From: CAZKBP01 sp964551015
GTDB lineage: Bacteria > Bacteroidota > Bacteroidia > Cytophagales > Microscillaceae
DNA length: 64,000 bases
Reading direction: 5' to 3'
NCBI GenBank assembly: GCA_964551015.1
Contig: CAZKBP010000006.1
Span: 1-64,000 of the forward strand
In this document: positions 35,306 through 44,336 of the stretch, piece after piece
Layout of the letters: each line of letters begins with the position of its first letter
How positions within the stretch are numbered: position 1 is the first letter of the stretch
Translations under genes and position numbers: made by a program
The notes under the pieces: model-generated
Databases searched by the model: none
The model's input: only the letters and a program-made list of their open reading frames with translations
What the model was told of the DNA's origin: nothing

Positions 35306-36541
35306 ATGTCTCTATATAAATCCGATAAAGCACTTTACAAAGAAAACCTCCCCAGTCTGAACATAGATCTGGGGCTTATTTTGGCCAAGGCTTTTACAGA
35401 CCAATGCCCCTTGGTGGTATGGCAACTTCCACGAGATACCAAGCGACATTGTATTGTGGATCTCTCTGGCTCTGCCCAGCAAGTTCACTTAGACTTAGAA
35501 AATAGTACCCCTGGTTTTGCGGTCAGTCCCTTTGTCAATCAAACTAGCGGAGATGCTTTTTTTATCAAAGCCGACTTGTATTTTAGCCAATCCGACCAAG
35601 GATGGCAAGAAGAAGAGCTGCTCGAGGGGATCACTCGCACTCCCTACAAAGCCAGCAAATGGTTAGAGCGATTCCAAAAGCCCAATGCCACCTCTATTCA
35701 ACAGCTTCGTAGCCAGCTAAGTCTTCCTCCTCTGGCTTCTACTCCTCAGTCCGAAACCTATGAACAATTGGTCGCTAAGGGGGTGGAGTCCATTCATCAA
35801 GGAAGGTTTGAGAAGGTAGTGCTTTCTCGTTACAAGCCTACGAATTATCCTGATTTGTTGGATATTCCTGAATTATTTCAGCGACTGACGGCCAAATACC
35901 CCACTGCTTTCTGCTATTTCTTTTATTTGCCGGGGGTGGGCAGCTGGATGGGAGCTAGTCCCGAAACACTCATTAGTGTAGATCAACACCAGATTTTCCG
36001 AACCGTTTCTCTGGCTGGAACCCAAGCTTATCGGCAGCAGTCTTTGAGTGAAGTGGCTTGGCGGCAGAAAGAAATCGAGGAGCAAGCGATGGTAAGTCGC
36101 TATATTATCAATTGTTTTAAGAAAATTCGCCTGCGGGAGTTCGAGGAGCGAGGGCCTAAGACCGTGATCGCCGGTAATTTGCTGCACCTCTGCACTCAGT
36201 TTGAGGTCGATATGGAAGCCACGAATTTCCCCCAACTGGGCACAGTGATGCTAGAGTTGCTCCACCCTACGTCGGCGGTTTGTGGTATGCCCAAGGCAGC
36301 CGCTCTTGATTTTATTCTAAAAGAAGAACACTACGACCGGCAGTTTTACAGTGGTTTCTTGGGGCCAGTCAATATTGACCAAGCCAGCCATATTTTTGTA
36401 AATTTACGCTGTATGCAGTTTTTGAAGGATCAAATTCGCTTGTACGCGGGAGCAGGCATTACCCAAGACTCTGACCCCAGCAAAGAGTGGCTAGAAACAG
36501 AATTGAAATGCGAGACGATGATGCGAGTATTAGCCAGTTGA
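35306..36541 (+). CDS. menF: Isochorismate synthase
   Basis: A 411-residue chorismate-utilising enzyme. The conserved C-terminal region holds ASPETLISVD, LAGTQAYR, KEIEEQAMVSRYII, HPTSAVCGMPKAAAL, EEHYDRQFYSGFLGPV and LYAGAGITQDSDPSKEW. These fit isochorismate synthases (MenF/EntC type), which feed menaquinone synthesis. Anthranilate and aminodeoxychorismate synthases are the main alternatives and usually sit beside an amidotransferase, absent here. The neighbours menC and the thioesterase favour menF. Its stop codon abuts that of the convergent glycan-locus membrane gene with no spacer. Confidence 0.88.
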   Translation: MSLYKSDKALYKENLPSLNIDLGLILAKAFTDQCPLVVWQLPRDTKRHCIVDLSGSAQQVHLDLENSTPGFAVSPFVNQTSGDAFFIKADLYFSQSDQGWQEEELLEGITRTPYKASKWLERFQKPNATSIQQLRSQLSLPPLASTPQSETYEQLVAKGVESIHQGRFEKVVLSRYKPTNYPDLLDIPELFQRLTAKYPTAFCYFFYLPGVGSWMGASPETLISVDQHQIFRTVSLAGTQAYRQQSLSEVAWRQKEIEEQAMVSRYIINCFKKIRLREFEERGPKTVIAGNLLHLCTQFEVDMEATNFPQLGTVMLELLHPTSAVCGMPKAAALDFILKEEHYDRQFYSGFLGPVNIDQASHIFVNLRCMQFLKDQIRLYAGAGITQDSDPSKEWLETELKCETMMRVLAS

Positions 36542-38572
36542 TTATTCCTTATTCAGCGTGTCTAGTAGCATAAATCGCTCTCCGCTCTTTTGATCTTTCC
36601 ATATGGTTTTAGCTCTTTGTTGGATGAGTGGCGAGATTTTGGCTCCAGAAGATACAATTAAGTATTTTATCTGGTAATGGTCTATAAAGTCTACCTGACT
36701 CTGCTCCAAAGATTCAAAAGTATGAGCCTGCTTTTGGGCTTCTACAAATTGATAAAAAATCCCAAGCGAAACCCCGCCCAGAGATTGCTCATTAATCTCC
36801 ATGGCATAATCGCTCATACTGACGGGCACCCAACCGTTTTGCATAAAGGCCAAATATTCACCCAAAGTCCTCACGGTTACATAATTATTCCCATAGAGCG
36901 ATCCATATTCGTGGGCGGCACGGATAAATCCTCCGAATAAAATTTCGGGCTGGCTTTGTGCGAATGTTTCTATTTTTTTTAGATAATCCGCGTGATAGCG
37001 GTCTGTTTTTTGGCTAGCCACGCTCCAATCCACTAGGCCACGATAGATCGCTATGGTCATCAATGCCCCCATCAAGATAAAAATGCCAAATCTGCTCAAT
37101 TGCTGATAATTAATTAAGAGTACCATCACCAACCATATCCAAGTGACATTGAAGATGATCCGAACCGTATAAAAAGGCATTTGGAAAGAATTGAGCTTTT
37201 CATAAAGTAAAGTCCAAGCCAATAAACCAAAAAACATCACACACAGGTTGAATAAGATGATCAGAAACCAATATGGGGAAGTACTACGCAAGAGGCGATA
37301 GATTTTCTTTCCAAAAGAAAACAAAAGGAACAGATGAACCGCATAAATCATCAGCAAGCTCAGACCAAAGTAAAAAGAGATCCCTATGAATAAATTCAGC
37401 TTTGTCCTGAGATTGTCTAGAGAAACTAACTCCAGGAAACTTACTAATTTTGTACCTTCACGACTAATGCTGGTCGTGTCTAGAAAAAAATAAAAGAGCG
37501 GAAGCCCCACCGTAATCGCGAACAGATAAACCCCTATACGCACTTCTCGCCAAGGTTTGAGGAAATTAGCTTTCCAAACCCAGCTCAGCCCATACAAAAG
37601 CCACAGAGAACCCATAATCGCCGGAAAAGTAACAATATCTCCGATGGGCATGCCCATTAGTGCTATCAAGGCAATAGATAAGCGGCGGTAAAAGATGCAG
37701 AGTAAAAAAGCAACAAAAAATAACTGATAAAAAGCAATCTTCGCAGAAGCCCCAATAAAATAAGACATAGCATACACTAAAGGCTCTAAGGGAATGACTT
37801 TTTGAATCGTGGCATAAACATCAAGGCAAATTCCTCCCAGAAAAAAGCAAAGTAAAACAGCCAAAGAAGTGAGGAGATAATTGGGTGCTTGGTAAAATTC
37901 TGCGATAGCCCGTAAACCCACCAGCGCCATAAAATAAGCCACCGGCAGGGTCAGCAATACCAAATTCACCGCATAATTCCCCCAAAAAAGCTCAGATAAG
38001 CCCGCGTTGAGCCAAAGTTCTAGGTAATGGTAAGGCTTATTTCCTTGATAGATTCCATTTAATTCATTGAGAATATAGAATTCATTCTCTTGTCCATTCG
38101 CTTGTAAATAATAGGAGATATGCGCATAAAATATATTATCAGGATTGATTACCTTGAAGGGAAAGCTGGTGTTTAACTGGTAAATCTCCAGCCAGCCCCA
38201 AGTATAAACCAATAAGGAAGCGAGTAGAAAAAAAAACCAGTGCTGGCGACTCCCAGCTCGGTCGGGGATATGCGGCGGACTTAACTCTCTTGCTTCACCC
38301 GCAGAAAGTCTTAATTCCCAGAGGACAAATCCTCCGAGTAAAAGATAAAAAATATGCACCGTCTGCAGAGCCGTCTTCCAGATGGCAAATATGGAAACAA
38401 AGATAACTAGACCGACCCAACACGAGAAAAAGACCTGATAGTAAAAAGGTTTTTTGACAAATCCTTCTGGCAAGACCCAACGCAAGAAAGCATATCCCAA
38501 GCCATAGAGCAAGGCCAAGGCAAGCAGGAAAATCACATAATTCTGCAGATAAAATATAAATCCAGCTATCAT
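36542..38572 (-). CDS. Polytopic membrane protein, GT-C-like
   Basis: A 676-residue integral membrane protein with about 11-13 hydrophobic helices (first at 7-30) and a soluble C-terminal part (about 545-676). The loop after the third or fourth helix holds NPDNIFYAHISYYLQANG, an acidic site next to an aromatic helix. GT-C glycosyltransferases place a catalytic Asp/Glu in that first large loop. A GT-C function would fit its position next to a polyprenyl-phosphate-sugar synthase gene, whose lipid-linked product such enzymes use. No precise family is recognised. A flippase or polymerase is the alternative. It is the last gene of the glycan locus. Confidence 0.55.
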   Translation of the reverse strand: MIAGFIFYLQNYVIFLLALALLYGLGYAFLRWVLPEGFVKKPFYYQVFFSCWVGLVIFVSIFAIWKTALQTVHIFYLLLGGFVLWELRLSAGEARELSPPHIPDRAGSRQHWFFFLLASLLVYTWGWLEIYQLNTSFPFKVINPDNIFYAHISYYLQANGQENEFYILNELNGIYQGNKPYHYLELWLNAGLSELFWGNYAVNLVLLTLPVAYFMALVGLRAIAEFYQAPNYLLTSLAVLLCFFLGGICLDVYATIQKVIPLEPLVYAMSYFIGASAKIAFYQLFFVAFLLCIFYRRLSIALIALMGMPIGDIVTFPAIMGSLWLLYGLSWVWKANFLKPWREVRIGVYLFAITVGLPLFYFFLDTTSISREGTKLVSFLELVSLDNLRTKLNLFIGISFYFGLSLLMIYAVHLFLLFSFGKKIYRLLRSTSPYWFLIILFNLCVMFFGLLAWTLLYEKLNSFQMPFYTVRIIFNVTWIWLVMVLLINYQQLSRFGIFILMGALMTIAIYRGLVDWSVASQKTDRYHADYLKKIETFAQSQPEILFGGFIRAAHEYGSLYGNNYVTVRTLGEYLAFMQNGWVPVSMSDYAMEINEQSLGGVSLGIFYQFVEAQKQAHTFESLEQSQVDFIDHYQIKYLIVSSGAKISPLIQQRAKTIWKDQKSGERFMLLDTLNKE

Positions 38573-38596
38573 AACTAACAGATTAAGTACTCAGCA

Positions 38597-39340
38597 TTAT
38601 TTCTGCCAAACAGCCAGGATAGACACTCCAAACGGAAAACGCAACCAATGCAAGAGCTTCCTCTCCAGACTAAAAACCTGACCGAGTGTCTTTTGTAAGA
38701 GGCTGTTTTTTCCCACCGAAAAGTCCGAACCTGCACCTTCGCGTTGCTCTTCTCTTCCCAACCAGTGAGAAAAACGACGAAAGCTCCAAATGGGCACAAA
38801 AAGTAGAGAATTAAAATAGCTCCGATAACAAAGCTCACCCTCGCCCGATGCCAGAAGAGCAGTCACTTGGGGCATCACGTAGCGGCGATAGTGCTGATTG
38901 ACCACATCGTGGTGGCTCCAGAGTTGCATGAAAGCAGGCACGGTAATACAAATCTTACCCGCTGGTTTGCAGACCCGTTTCATTTCGGCAATTGCTTTTT
39001 GGTCATCTTCTACGTGCTCGATCACATCGAAGGCACAGACGAGGTCAAAGACTTCATGCTCGAAGGGCAGTTCTAAAATAGAAGCTTGGATTACCTCCAG
39101 CTTGGTTTCTTGGCGGGTAAAAGCACAGCACTCGGCATCGTATTCTACGGAAGTCACCTCACCCAGGTTAGCTAATAGTTCGCTGGTGCGTCCGGTAGCG
39201 GCTCCGATGTTCAGTATTTTGAGGGTCTTCCGGGTATCCATTTCTTTGGCTAAGCGATCCATGATGATTTGTCCTCTGGTTTTAAACCACCAGTGATTCC
39301 GCTCCAAATGATAATATTCTTGGTAATAAGCTCGATTCAT
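38597..39340 (-). CDS. SAM-dependent methyltransferase (class I)
   Basis: A 247-residue soluble enzyme. Motif I is LNIGAATGRTSELL (about 44-57), followed by the acidic ribose-binding region SVEYDAECC and the motif VCAFDVIEHVEDD typical of Methyltransf_11/25 (about 98-112). A C-terminal segment of about 60 residues is aromatic and basic. The ATG overlaps the stop of the upstream GT2 gene as ATGA, so the pair is translationally coupled. It is probably a sugar or lipid methyltransferase in the glycan pathway; the acceptor is unknown. Confidence 0.82.
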   Translation of the reverse strand: MNRAYYQEYYHLERNHWWFKTRGQIIMDRLAKEMDTRKTLKILNIGAATGRTSELLANLGEVTSVEYDAECCAFTRQETKLEVIQASILELPFEHEVFDLVCAFDVIEHVEDDQKAIAEMKRVCKPAGKICITVPAFMQLWSHHDVVNQHYRRYVMPQVTALLASGEGELCYRSYFNSLLFVPIWSFRRFSHWLGREEQREGAGSDFSVGKNSLLQKTLGQVFSLERKLLHWLRFPFGVSILAVWQK

Positions 39341-40338
39341 TTGCAGACTTTTTGGTTGATTATTTTTTGGTCAATGATAAAAAGTGGACGCTTTTTAACC
39401 TGAAAGAAAATCCGAAGTACGTATTCTCCAATGATTCCTAGCGAGATCAATTGTACCCCACTAAACAGGATGATGGTAAACAACAGAGCCGTAAATCCTT
39501 CGGGTACGGTATCCCAAACCAATTTCTTGACAATGGTAATTCCCAAATAAAACAATGAAATCAAGATAGCAAATAAGCCCAAGTTTGTAATCAGCTTAAT
39601 TGGAAATTCACTAAAATTAAAAATACCGTTGTAGGCTAATTTGAAAAGTTGTTTCCAAGAATATTTGGTTTTCCCAGCTGCTCTTTCCAAACGTTCGTAT
39701 TCTACCCCAATTTGTTTAAAACCAATCCAAGCGCGCAATCCACGGATGTAGCGGCTTTCTTCTGGCATTTGATTCAGCACATCCACTACTCTCCGACTGA
39801 GCAGGGAGCAATCGCCACTATCTAAGGGGATATCTACATTAGAAATGCGCTTGAGCAAACGATAAAAAGTATAATAAGCCGCACGCTTGAGGGTAGATTC
39901 TTTTCTCTTTTTGCGCACCGCGTAGACTACATCATAGCCCTCTTCAAAATATTTATAAAAATCTAGGAGGAGTTCGGGAGGGTCTTGTAGATCGGCATCA
40001 ATGATCATGATGGCCTGTTCTCCTCGGGCCACGGAGAGTCCTGCACTGATGGCTACCTGATGTCCATAATTGCGAGAAAGAAAAACCGCCTGATAACGTG
40101 CGTCTATCAAAGCCAGTTGCTGCATGAGCTCGGGCGTACGGTCTTTACTCCCATCATTGACCAGTACGACTTCTATGGAGAGCGGATGTTGCTCCATCAA
40201 GGCATTGAGGCGTTGGATGAGTAGCGGAAAAATATCGCTTTCATTATAAAGCGGAATCACAAAAGAAATAGCAGGTTTAGGTGCTTGCTTCTTATTGATG
40301 AGCGCGTTATGAGATTCGTTGGTATCTAAAGCCATCAT
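39337..40338 (-). CDS. GT2 polyprenyl-phosphate-sugar synthase (GtrB/DPM1-like)
   Basis: A 333-residue glycosyltransferase with an N-terminal GT-A domain: SFVIPLYNES (about 25-34), VNDGSKD and the metal-binding IDADLQDPPE. Two C-terminal membrane helices (about 250-276 and 284-310) give the GtrB/ArnC/DPM1 architecture. These enzymes transfer a sugar from a nucleotide donor to undecaprenyl phosphate on the cytoplasmic face. The lipid-linked sugar is then used by a GT-C enzyme outside. The gene at 36542 may encode that partner. It overlaps the methyltransferase gene by 4 bp. Confidence 0.88.
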   Translation of the reverse strand: MMALDTNESHNALINKKQAPKPAISFVIPLYNESDIFPLLIQRLNALMEQHPLSIEVVLVNDGSKDRTPELMQQLALIDARYQAVFLSRNYGHQVAISAGLSVARGEQAIMIIDADLQDPPELLLDFYKYFEEGYDVVYAVRKKRKESTLKRAAYYTFYRLLKRISNVDIPLDSGDCSLLSRRVVDVLNQMPEESRYIRGLRAWIGFKQIGVEYERLERAAGKTKYSWKQLFKLAYNGIFNFSEFPIKLITNLGLFAILISLFYLGITIVKKLVWDTVPEGFTALLFTIILFSGVQLISLGIIGEYVLRIFFQVKKRPLFIIDQKIINQKVCK

Positions 40339-40424
40339 ACAGTTAGCGTTTCAGTGAGTTGGAAGAAGATGCCTTTTCTAGTTTGATTGATCAGTCGTTC
40401 AAAGGTAGCAATATTTTCTTGAGG

Positions 40425-41315
40425 TTACTGGGAGCCTCGGGTTAGCCATCTCCGTAGCTTGCCCATCATTTTGCGGGCTTGCAAAAAATGTTGCCAGGGT
40501 CTAGCGCAATCCCTTCCACTTTTGTCCCAATGCAAAATAGTAGGATAAGGTGAATTTTTGTACACGTAATCATCATAATCTGACGTATAGATCCATTCTC
40601 CGTTTTGGCGGTAGGCAGGTAGTTTGTGGTGATTCCCCCACGGACTAGGGTCACGAAAGAGAGGGATTTGATGTTTCAGACTCAGCAAAGATAAAACGGG
40701 CATATCACCTTTATGATCTTGAAAATCAGGCAGATTCGGTTTTCCACAAGTATTCGGTAGGTCGGTGATGATATGTTCATTTTCGCAGTAATTTAGCATT
40801 TCAGAGACAAAAGCTAGGGTCTGTGGATTTTTCTGATAAATCTGAAAATAAGCCTGAGTACTTATGGCTCGGTGATATTTTTCTTGATCCATCTGCATCC
40901 AATGAAAAACATCTCGCTTGGCGACGCTGCTGATGGTATTTTCAAAATTAGCCGAAACTAAGAAAAAACCCTGATTCTGGGCACAAAGATCCATCAATAC
41001 CTGAGGATCATTGATAAAATACAAGGAAGTATCGCTGTAGATCAAAAAATCTCCGTCTTTGATTTTCCGCAAAGAATCCAAGATAATGTAGGGCTTCCAC
41101 AGCCAGAAACCCGCTCCTTTGGACTGATCTAATATGCGACGATGTGCTCGGTAAAAAGCCGTTTTTTTAAGTAATTGACGATTCCAGGAGAAAATCTGCG
41201 TTATCCCAAAACGCCTAGCGGAAGCCTCTAAACGCAACTGCCTTAGCTCCAAATCTTGAAACTGCCAATCCTCCACCGTGGTGCTGAAGGTACACAAATG
41301 GACATTTTTTTTCAT
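40425..41315 (-). CDS. Glycosyltransferase-like protein of unassigned family
   Basis: Starting at the ATG at 41315 gives 296 residues, avoiding overlap with the upstream GT2 gene (which ends at 41357). Longer starts at 41405 and 41507 exist. The segment GFWLWKPYIILDSLRKIKDGDFLIYSDTSLYF (two halves, about 70-102) has the look of a nucleotide-sugar enzyme whose SDT may replace the DxD metal motif. Later motifs are LVSANFENT and KGDMPVLSLLSLKHQIP. Similar capsule-locus proteins of unknown linkage exist in Bacteroidota. It belongs with the neighbouring glycosyltransferases by position. The family assignment is uncertain. Confidence 0.6.
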   Translation of the reverse strand: MKKNVHLCTFSTTVEDWQFQDLELRQLRLEASARRFGITQIFSWNRQLLKKTAFYRAHRRILDQSKGAGFWLWKPYIILDSLRKIKDGDFLIYSDTSLYFINDPQVLMDLCAQNQGFFLVSANFENTISSVAKRDVFHWMQMDQEKYHRAISTQAYFQIYQKNPQTLAFVSEMLNYCENEHIITDLPNTCGKPNLPDFQDHKGDMPVLSLLSLKHQIPLFRDPSPWGNHHKLPAYRQNGEWIYTSDYDDYVYKNSPYPTILHWDKSGRDCARPWQHFLQARKMMGKLRRWLTRGSQ

Positions 41316-41356
41316 CGTTGGGGGCTCTTCCAATGTTGATGAGGAGCGATGATCTA

Positions 41357-42412
41357 TTACTTGCTTATTCTTCGTTTCAGATACCATAGATTCAATTTGA
41401 GCCATCTCATAACTTTTCTTGAAGAAAAATCCAAGAACCTGCTTTGCCAATAGAAAGAAATCACCCAGTACCCTGCATTCAAATTTTGCCGGCAGGCATA
41501 GTACCAATAGGCTTCTAGTTTGTAAACCAATAAATCTCTAACTGCTGGATTAGAGATTTGCTGCTTTACTTCGGGTAAAAAGGTTTGTAACCAAATTTTT
41601 AGTCTTTTTATGAAAAAATAATTGGCAACAGCTTTTTCTTCGGCAAAATCATGATAAACAGGCTTTTCCCAAACTGCCAAGGTTCTTTCCAGATGGCTAT
41701 GTAGGTTTTCTTGGCGAATACGTGCTACTAAGGCTCTTTGTTTCTCTTTTTTGGTTACGCTCACCTTATGGTTATGTTGGCGATAGTGTAGGAGTACTTC
41801 TGGCAGGTTAGCCAGATCGGCTTTTTGTGCCATGTCTGACCAAAGTTTATAATCCTCGGCGGTATAATAATCTTCTTGATACGACCATTGGTAGTGATCT
41901 ATCGCCTCCTTGCGCATCATCACACTCGGATGCACCAATTGCGTATTAAAAAGTAAATTACTTTTAATGGCTGCATCCGTAGTGGGTGGCTTCCAATATT
42001 GATCAAGGAGCTGCTCATCTCGTAGAGACTGTACCCAAGTACCACAGGCAACTACCTTGGGGTGAGCCTCCATAAATTTGACTTGTCTGGCCAATCTCTC
42101 TGGCAGGCAGACATCGTCACTGTCCATCCGCGCGATGTACTTGCCCTGAGCGAGTTTCAAGCCTTGGTTGAGATGTACTAAATAGCCCTGATTTTCTTCG
42201 GCATCAAACAGGCATATGCGCTCATCTGTATAGCTCAGCATGATCTCTCGGCTGCGGTCGGTAGAGCCATCGTTAAAAATCAGGAATTCAAAATGCTGGT
42301 AAGTCTGCGCCAAAACACTCTCTATCGCGGCCTCGAGATAAGCTTCACTATTGTAAACGGGCATGACCACAGAAACAAGCGGAGAAGAGGAATGATTAGC
42401 ATCGGCACTCAC
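41357..42412 (-). CDS. Glycosyltransferase family 2
   Basis: A 351-residue cytoplasmic enzyme with an N-terminal GT-A fold: SVVMPVYNSEAYLEAAIES (about 13-31), IFNDGSTDRS and the metal site RMDSDDVCLPERL. The middle has the acceptor-region motif HPSVMMRKEAI. The C-terminal 110 residues are helical and aromatic without membrane helices. It is one of four soluble GT2 enzymes here and probably adds one residue of the repeat unit. Its start codon lies 4 bp past the stop of the upstream GT2 gene. Confidence 0.9.
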   Translation of the reverse strand: MSADANHSSSPLVSVVMPVYNSEAYLEAAIESVLAQTYQHFEFLIFNDGSTDRSREIMLSYTDERICLFDAEENQGYLVHLNQGLKLAQGKYIARMDSDDVCLPERLARQVKFMEAHPKVVACGTWVQSLRDEQLLDQYWKPPTTDAAIKSNLLFNTQLVHPSVMMRKEAIDHYQWSYQEDYYTAEDYKLWSDMAQKADLANLPEVLLHYRQHNHKVSVTKKEKQRALVARIRQENLHSHLERTLAVWEKPVYHDFAEEKAVANYFFIKRLKIWLQTFLPEVKQQISNPAVRDLLVYKLEAYWYYACRQNLNAGYWVISFYWQSRFLDFSSRKVMRWLKLNLWYLKRRISK

Positions 42413-42416
42413 TCGA

Positions 42417-43229
42417 TTAGCTTTTTTGGAATAAAAAATTACGCCAGCGATACCCTTTTTCGATCCCGTAGCGCAGTTGAAACCAGATTTTGGTTTGGAG
42501 ATTTTCTTCCTTGTTTAGGTATGTGAGCGCGGTACGATACAAATTTTTCTCCACGTTACTGTGTCGGGTCTTACTTCCTTCCGTGGAGACAAAAGTACCT
42601 AAAATCTTTGGTATTTTTTGTATGCGCGCCACCTTGTAAGCTCTCAGCAGAAACCAATAATCCATAGTATAATGATTATCAATCGGGAAATGACCAATTT
42701 TGACCTGCAACTCTCTCCTGTAAAAATAACTGACCGGGTTGGCTGGAAATTTATTAAGCCAAAATTGAAGTATCTCATAGTAGTCCTCAGAAGGCTCACG
42801 GGTAAATGTATTCCCTTCTGGAAAACAAAGCTCGAGAGAACCCACGACCATTTCTACCTGCGCATCAGCCTCAAAACAAGCTGCTACCGAAGATAAGGCT
42901 TGCTCAGCGAGTAGATCATCTGCATTGAGGTAAACGATTATTTCCCCACTACTGAGCGCAAAAGCTTTATTCATCGCGTCGGATTGGCCCTGGTCAGGTT
43001 CTGAAATCCATTGCAAATGAGGATAACGCTCGAGAATCTCTCGCGTATGATCGGTAGATTTGCCATCCACGATAATGTGCTCCCAATGAGGATAATCTTG
43101 TGCCAGAACACTTTTGATGGCCGTCTCGAGATAAGAAGCACTGTTGTAGGAGGGAGTAAGTATACTAATTTTGAGCACTGCTAATTGATTAGTTATAGAG
43201 AAAGATGCTGAAAATCTTCCTATCGTCAT
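42417..43229 (-). CDS. Glycosyltransferase family 2
   Basis: Up to 270 residues. The ATG at 43229 overlaps the stop of the aminotransferase gene as ATGA and suggests coupling. A GTG at 43178 would remove a 17-residue extension and start right at the GT2 fold (LKISILTPSYNSASYLETAI). Motifs include VDGKSTDHTREIL, EPDQGQSDAMNKAF and the metal-binding NADDLL. The C-terminal region holds the PVSYFYRRE acceptor motif. It resembles the gene products at 44337 and 45218 (the same DQGQADAINRGF-like motif), so these three GT2 genes probably arose by duplication. Confidence 0.9.
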   Translation of the reverse strand: MTIGRFSASFSITNQLAVLKISILTPSYNSASYLETAIKSVLAQDYPHWEHIIVDGKSTDHTREILERYPHLQWISEPDQGQSDAMNKAFALSSGEIIVYLNADDLLAEQALSSVAACFEADAQVEMVVGSLELCFPEGNTFTREPSEDYYEILQFWLNKFPANPVSYFYRRELQVKIGHFPIDNHYTMDYWFLLRAYKVARIQKIPKILGTFVSTEGSKTRHSNVEKNLYRTALTYLNKEENLQTKIWFQLRYGIEKGYRWRNFLFQKS

Positions 43230-44326
43230 TCAAATTGATTTAAAGCGGTGATGACTTGCTCTATTGCTTTCTCTTGGTGAAAAAAAGCAATCGGCAGACT
43301 CAGCACGCTTTGGCAAATTACTTCGGTGATCGGAAACTGAGCTGGATCAAATCTACCTGCTAATGCTTTTTGTCGGTAAACAGGCACGGGATAATGAATT
43401 CCAGTTTGAATTCCATTTTCCTGTAAGTATACTCGCAAACGATCTCGTTCTACGTGTCTGATGGCAAAGATATGATAGACATCTTCGTAATCCTCATCAA
43501 GAACTGGCAATATGAATTTTTCAGAAAGGTTTTCCAAATAGATTTGTGCCAGCTTTCTTTTGTGTTGGTTGATTTGATCGAGGTATTGGAGCTTGACCGA
43601 CAAGAAAGCGGCCTGAATCTCGTCGAGGCGAGAGTTGTAGCCTAATGTTTCGTGTTCATATTTTTGGGATGAGCCATAATTAGCCAGTTTGCGGACTTGC
43701 TCGGCCAGTTCAGCATCTGAGGTCACGACGGCTCCCCCGTCGCCCAAGGCGCCTAAATTCTTGGCGGGATAAAAACTAAAAGCGGCCGCTCGCCCCCAAC
43801 TACCTGCTTTTTTCCCCTGCAAGGTGGCCCCGTGTGCCTGAGCGGCATCCTCGATCAAGATCAATTGATGTTGGGCAGCAATTTTTTGGAGGGCGGACAT
43901 ATTCGCCATTTTACCGTAGAGATGTACCGCCACGATGGCCTTCGTACGAGTCGTGATTTGGGCTTCTATCTTTTGAGAATCTAAATTGTAGCTATCCAGT
44001 TGAGGCTCCACCAATATAGGCTTTAATCCGGCGTGGAGTACCGAGAAAATCGTGGCGATAAAGGTATGCGCCGGGACAATCACCTCGCTCTCAGGAGGCA
44101 AATCGAGTGCCTCGAGTATCAGCGTCAGCGCATCCAAGCCCGAGCCCACACCGATGCTATGTTTCACGCCGCAATATTGGGCAAACGCCTCCTCGAAGGC
44201 CTCCAGATAGGTGCCTCGGATATACCAGCCTTTTTCGTGAATTTGTTTTTGGATAGGTTCAAATTCTTGGAGGAAAGAATGGTTCGTTTGGGCGAGGTTT
44301 TCGTAGGGGATCAAATAGTTTTTCAT
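43226..44326 (-). CDS. DegT/DnrJ/EryC1/StrS-family sugar aminotransferase
   Basis: A 366-residue PLP enzyme. The nucleotide-sugar aminotransferase signatures are GVGSGLDALTLIL (about 59-71), LIEDAAQAHGA (about 157-167) with the cofactor-contacting Asp, and FSFYPAKNLGALGDGG with the Schiff-base Lys K189. The family transfers an amino group from glutamate to 3- or 4-keto sugars on nucleotide carriers. A PseB-like dehydratase at 59398 on the same strand could supply a 4-keto substrate. The C terminus has GIHYPVPVYRQKA, typical of the family. It sits among GT2 genes and overlaps the next one by 4 bp. Confidence 0.9.
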   Translation of the reverse strand: MKNYLIPYENLAQTNHSFLQEFEPIQKQIHEKGWYIRGTYLEAFEEAFAQYCGVKHSIGVGSGLDALTLILEALDLPPESEVIVPAHTFIATIFSVLHAGLKPILVEPQLDSYNLDSQKIEAQITTRTKAIVAVHLYGKMANMSALQKIAAQHQLILIEDAAQAHGATLQGKKAGSWGRAAAFSFYPAKNLGALGDGGAVVTSDAELAEQVRKLANYGSSQKYEHETLGYNSRLDEIQAAFLSVKLQYLDQINQHKRKLAQIYLENLSEKFILPVLDEDYEDVYHIFAIRHVERDRLRVYLQENGIQTGIHYPVPVYRQKALAGRFDPAQFPITEVICQSVLSLPIAFFHQEKAIEQVITALNQFE

Positions 44327-44336
44327 AGAAAATGAA

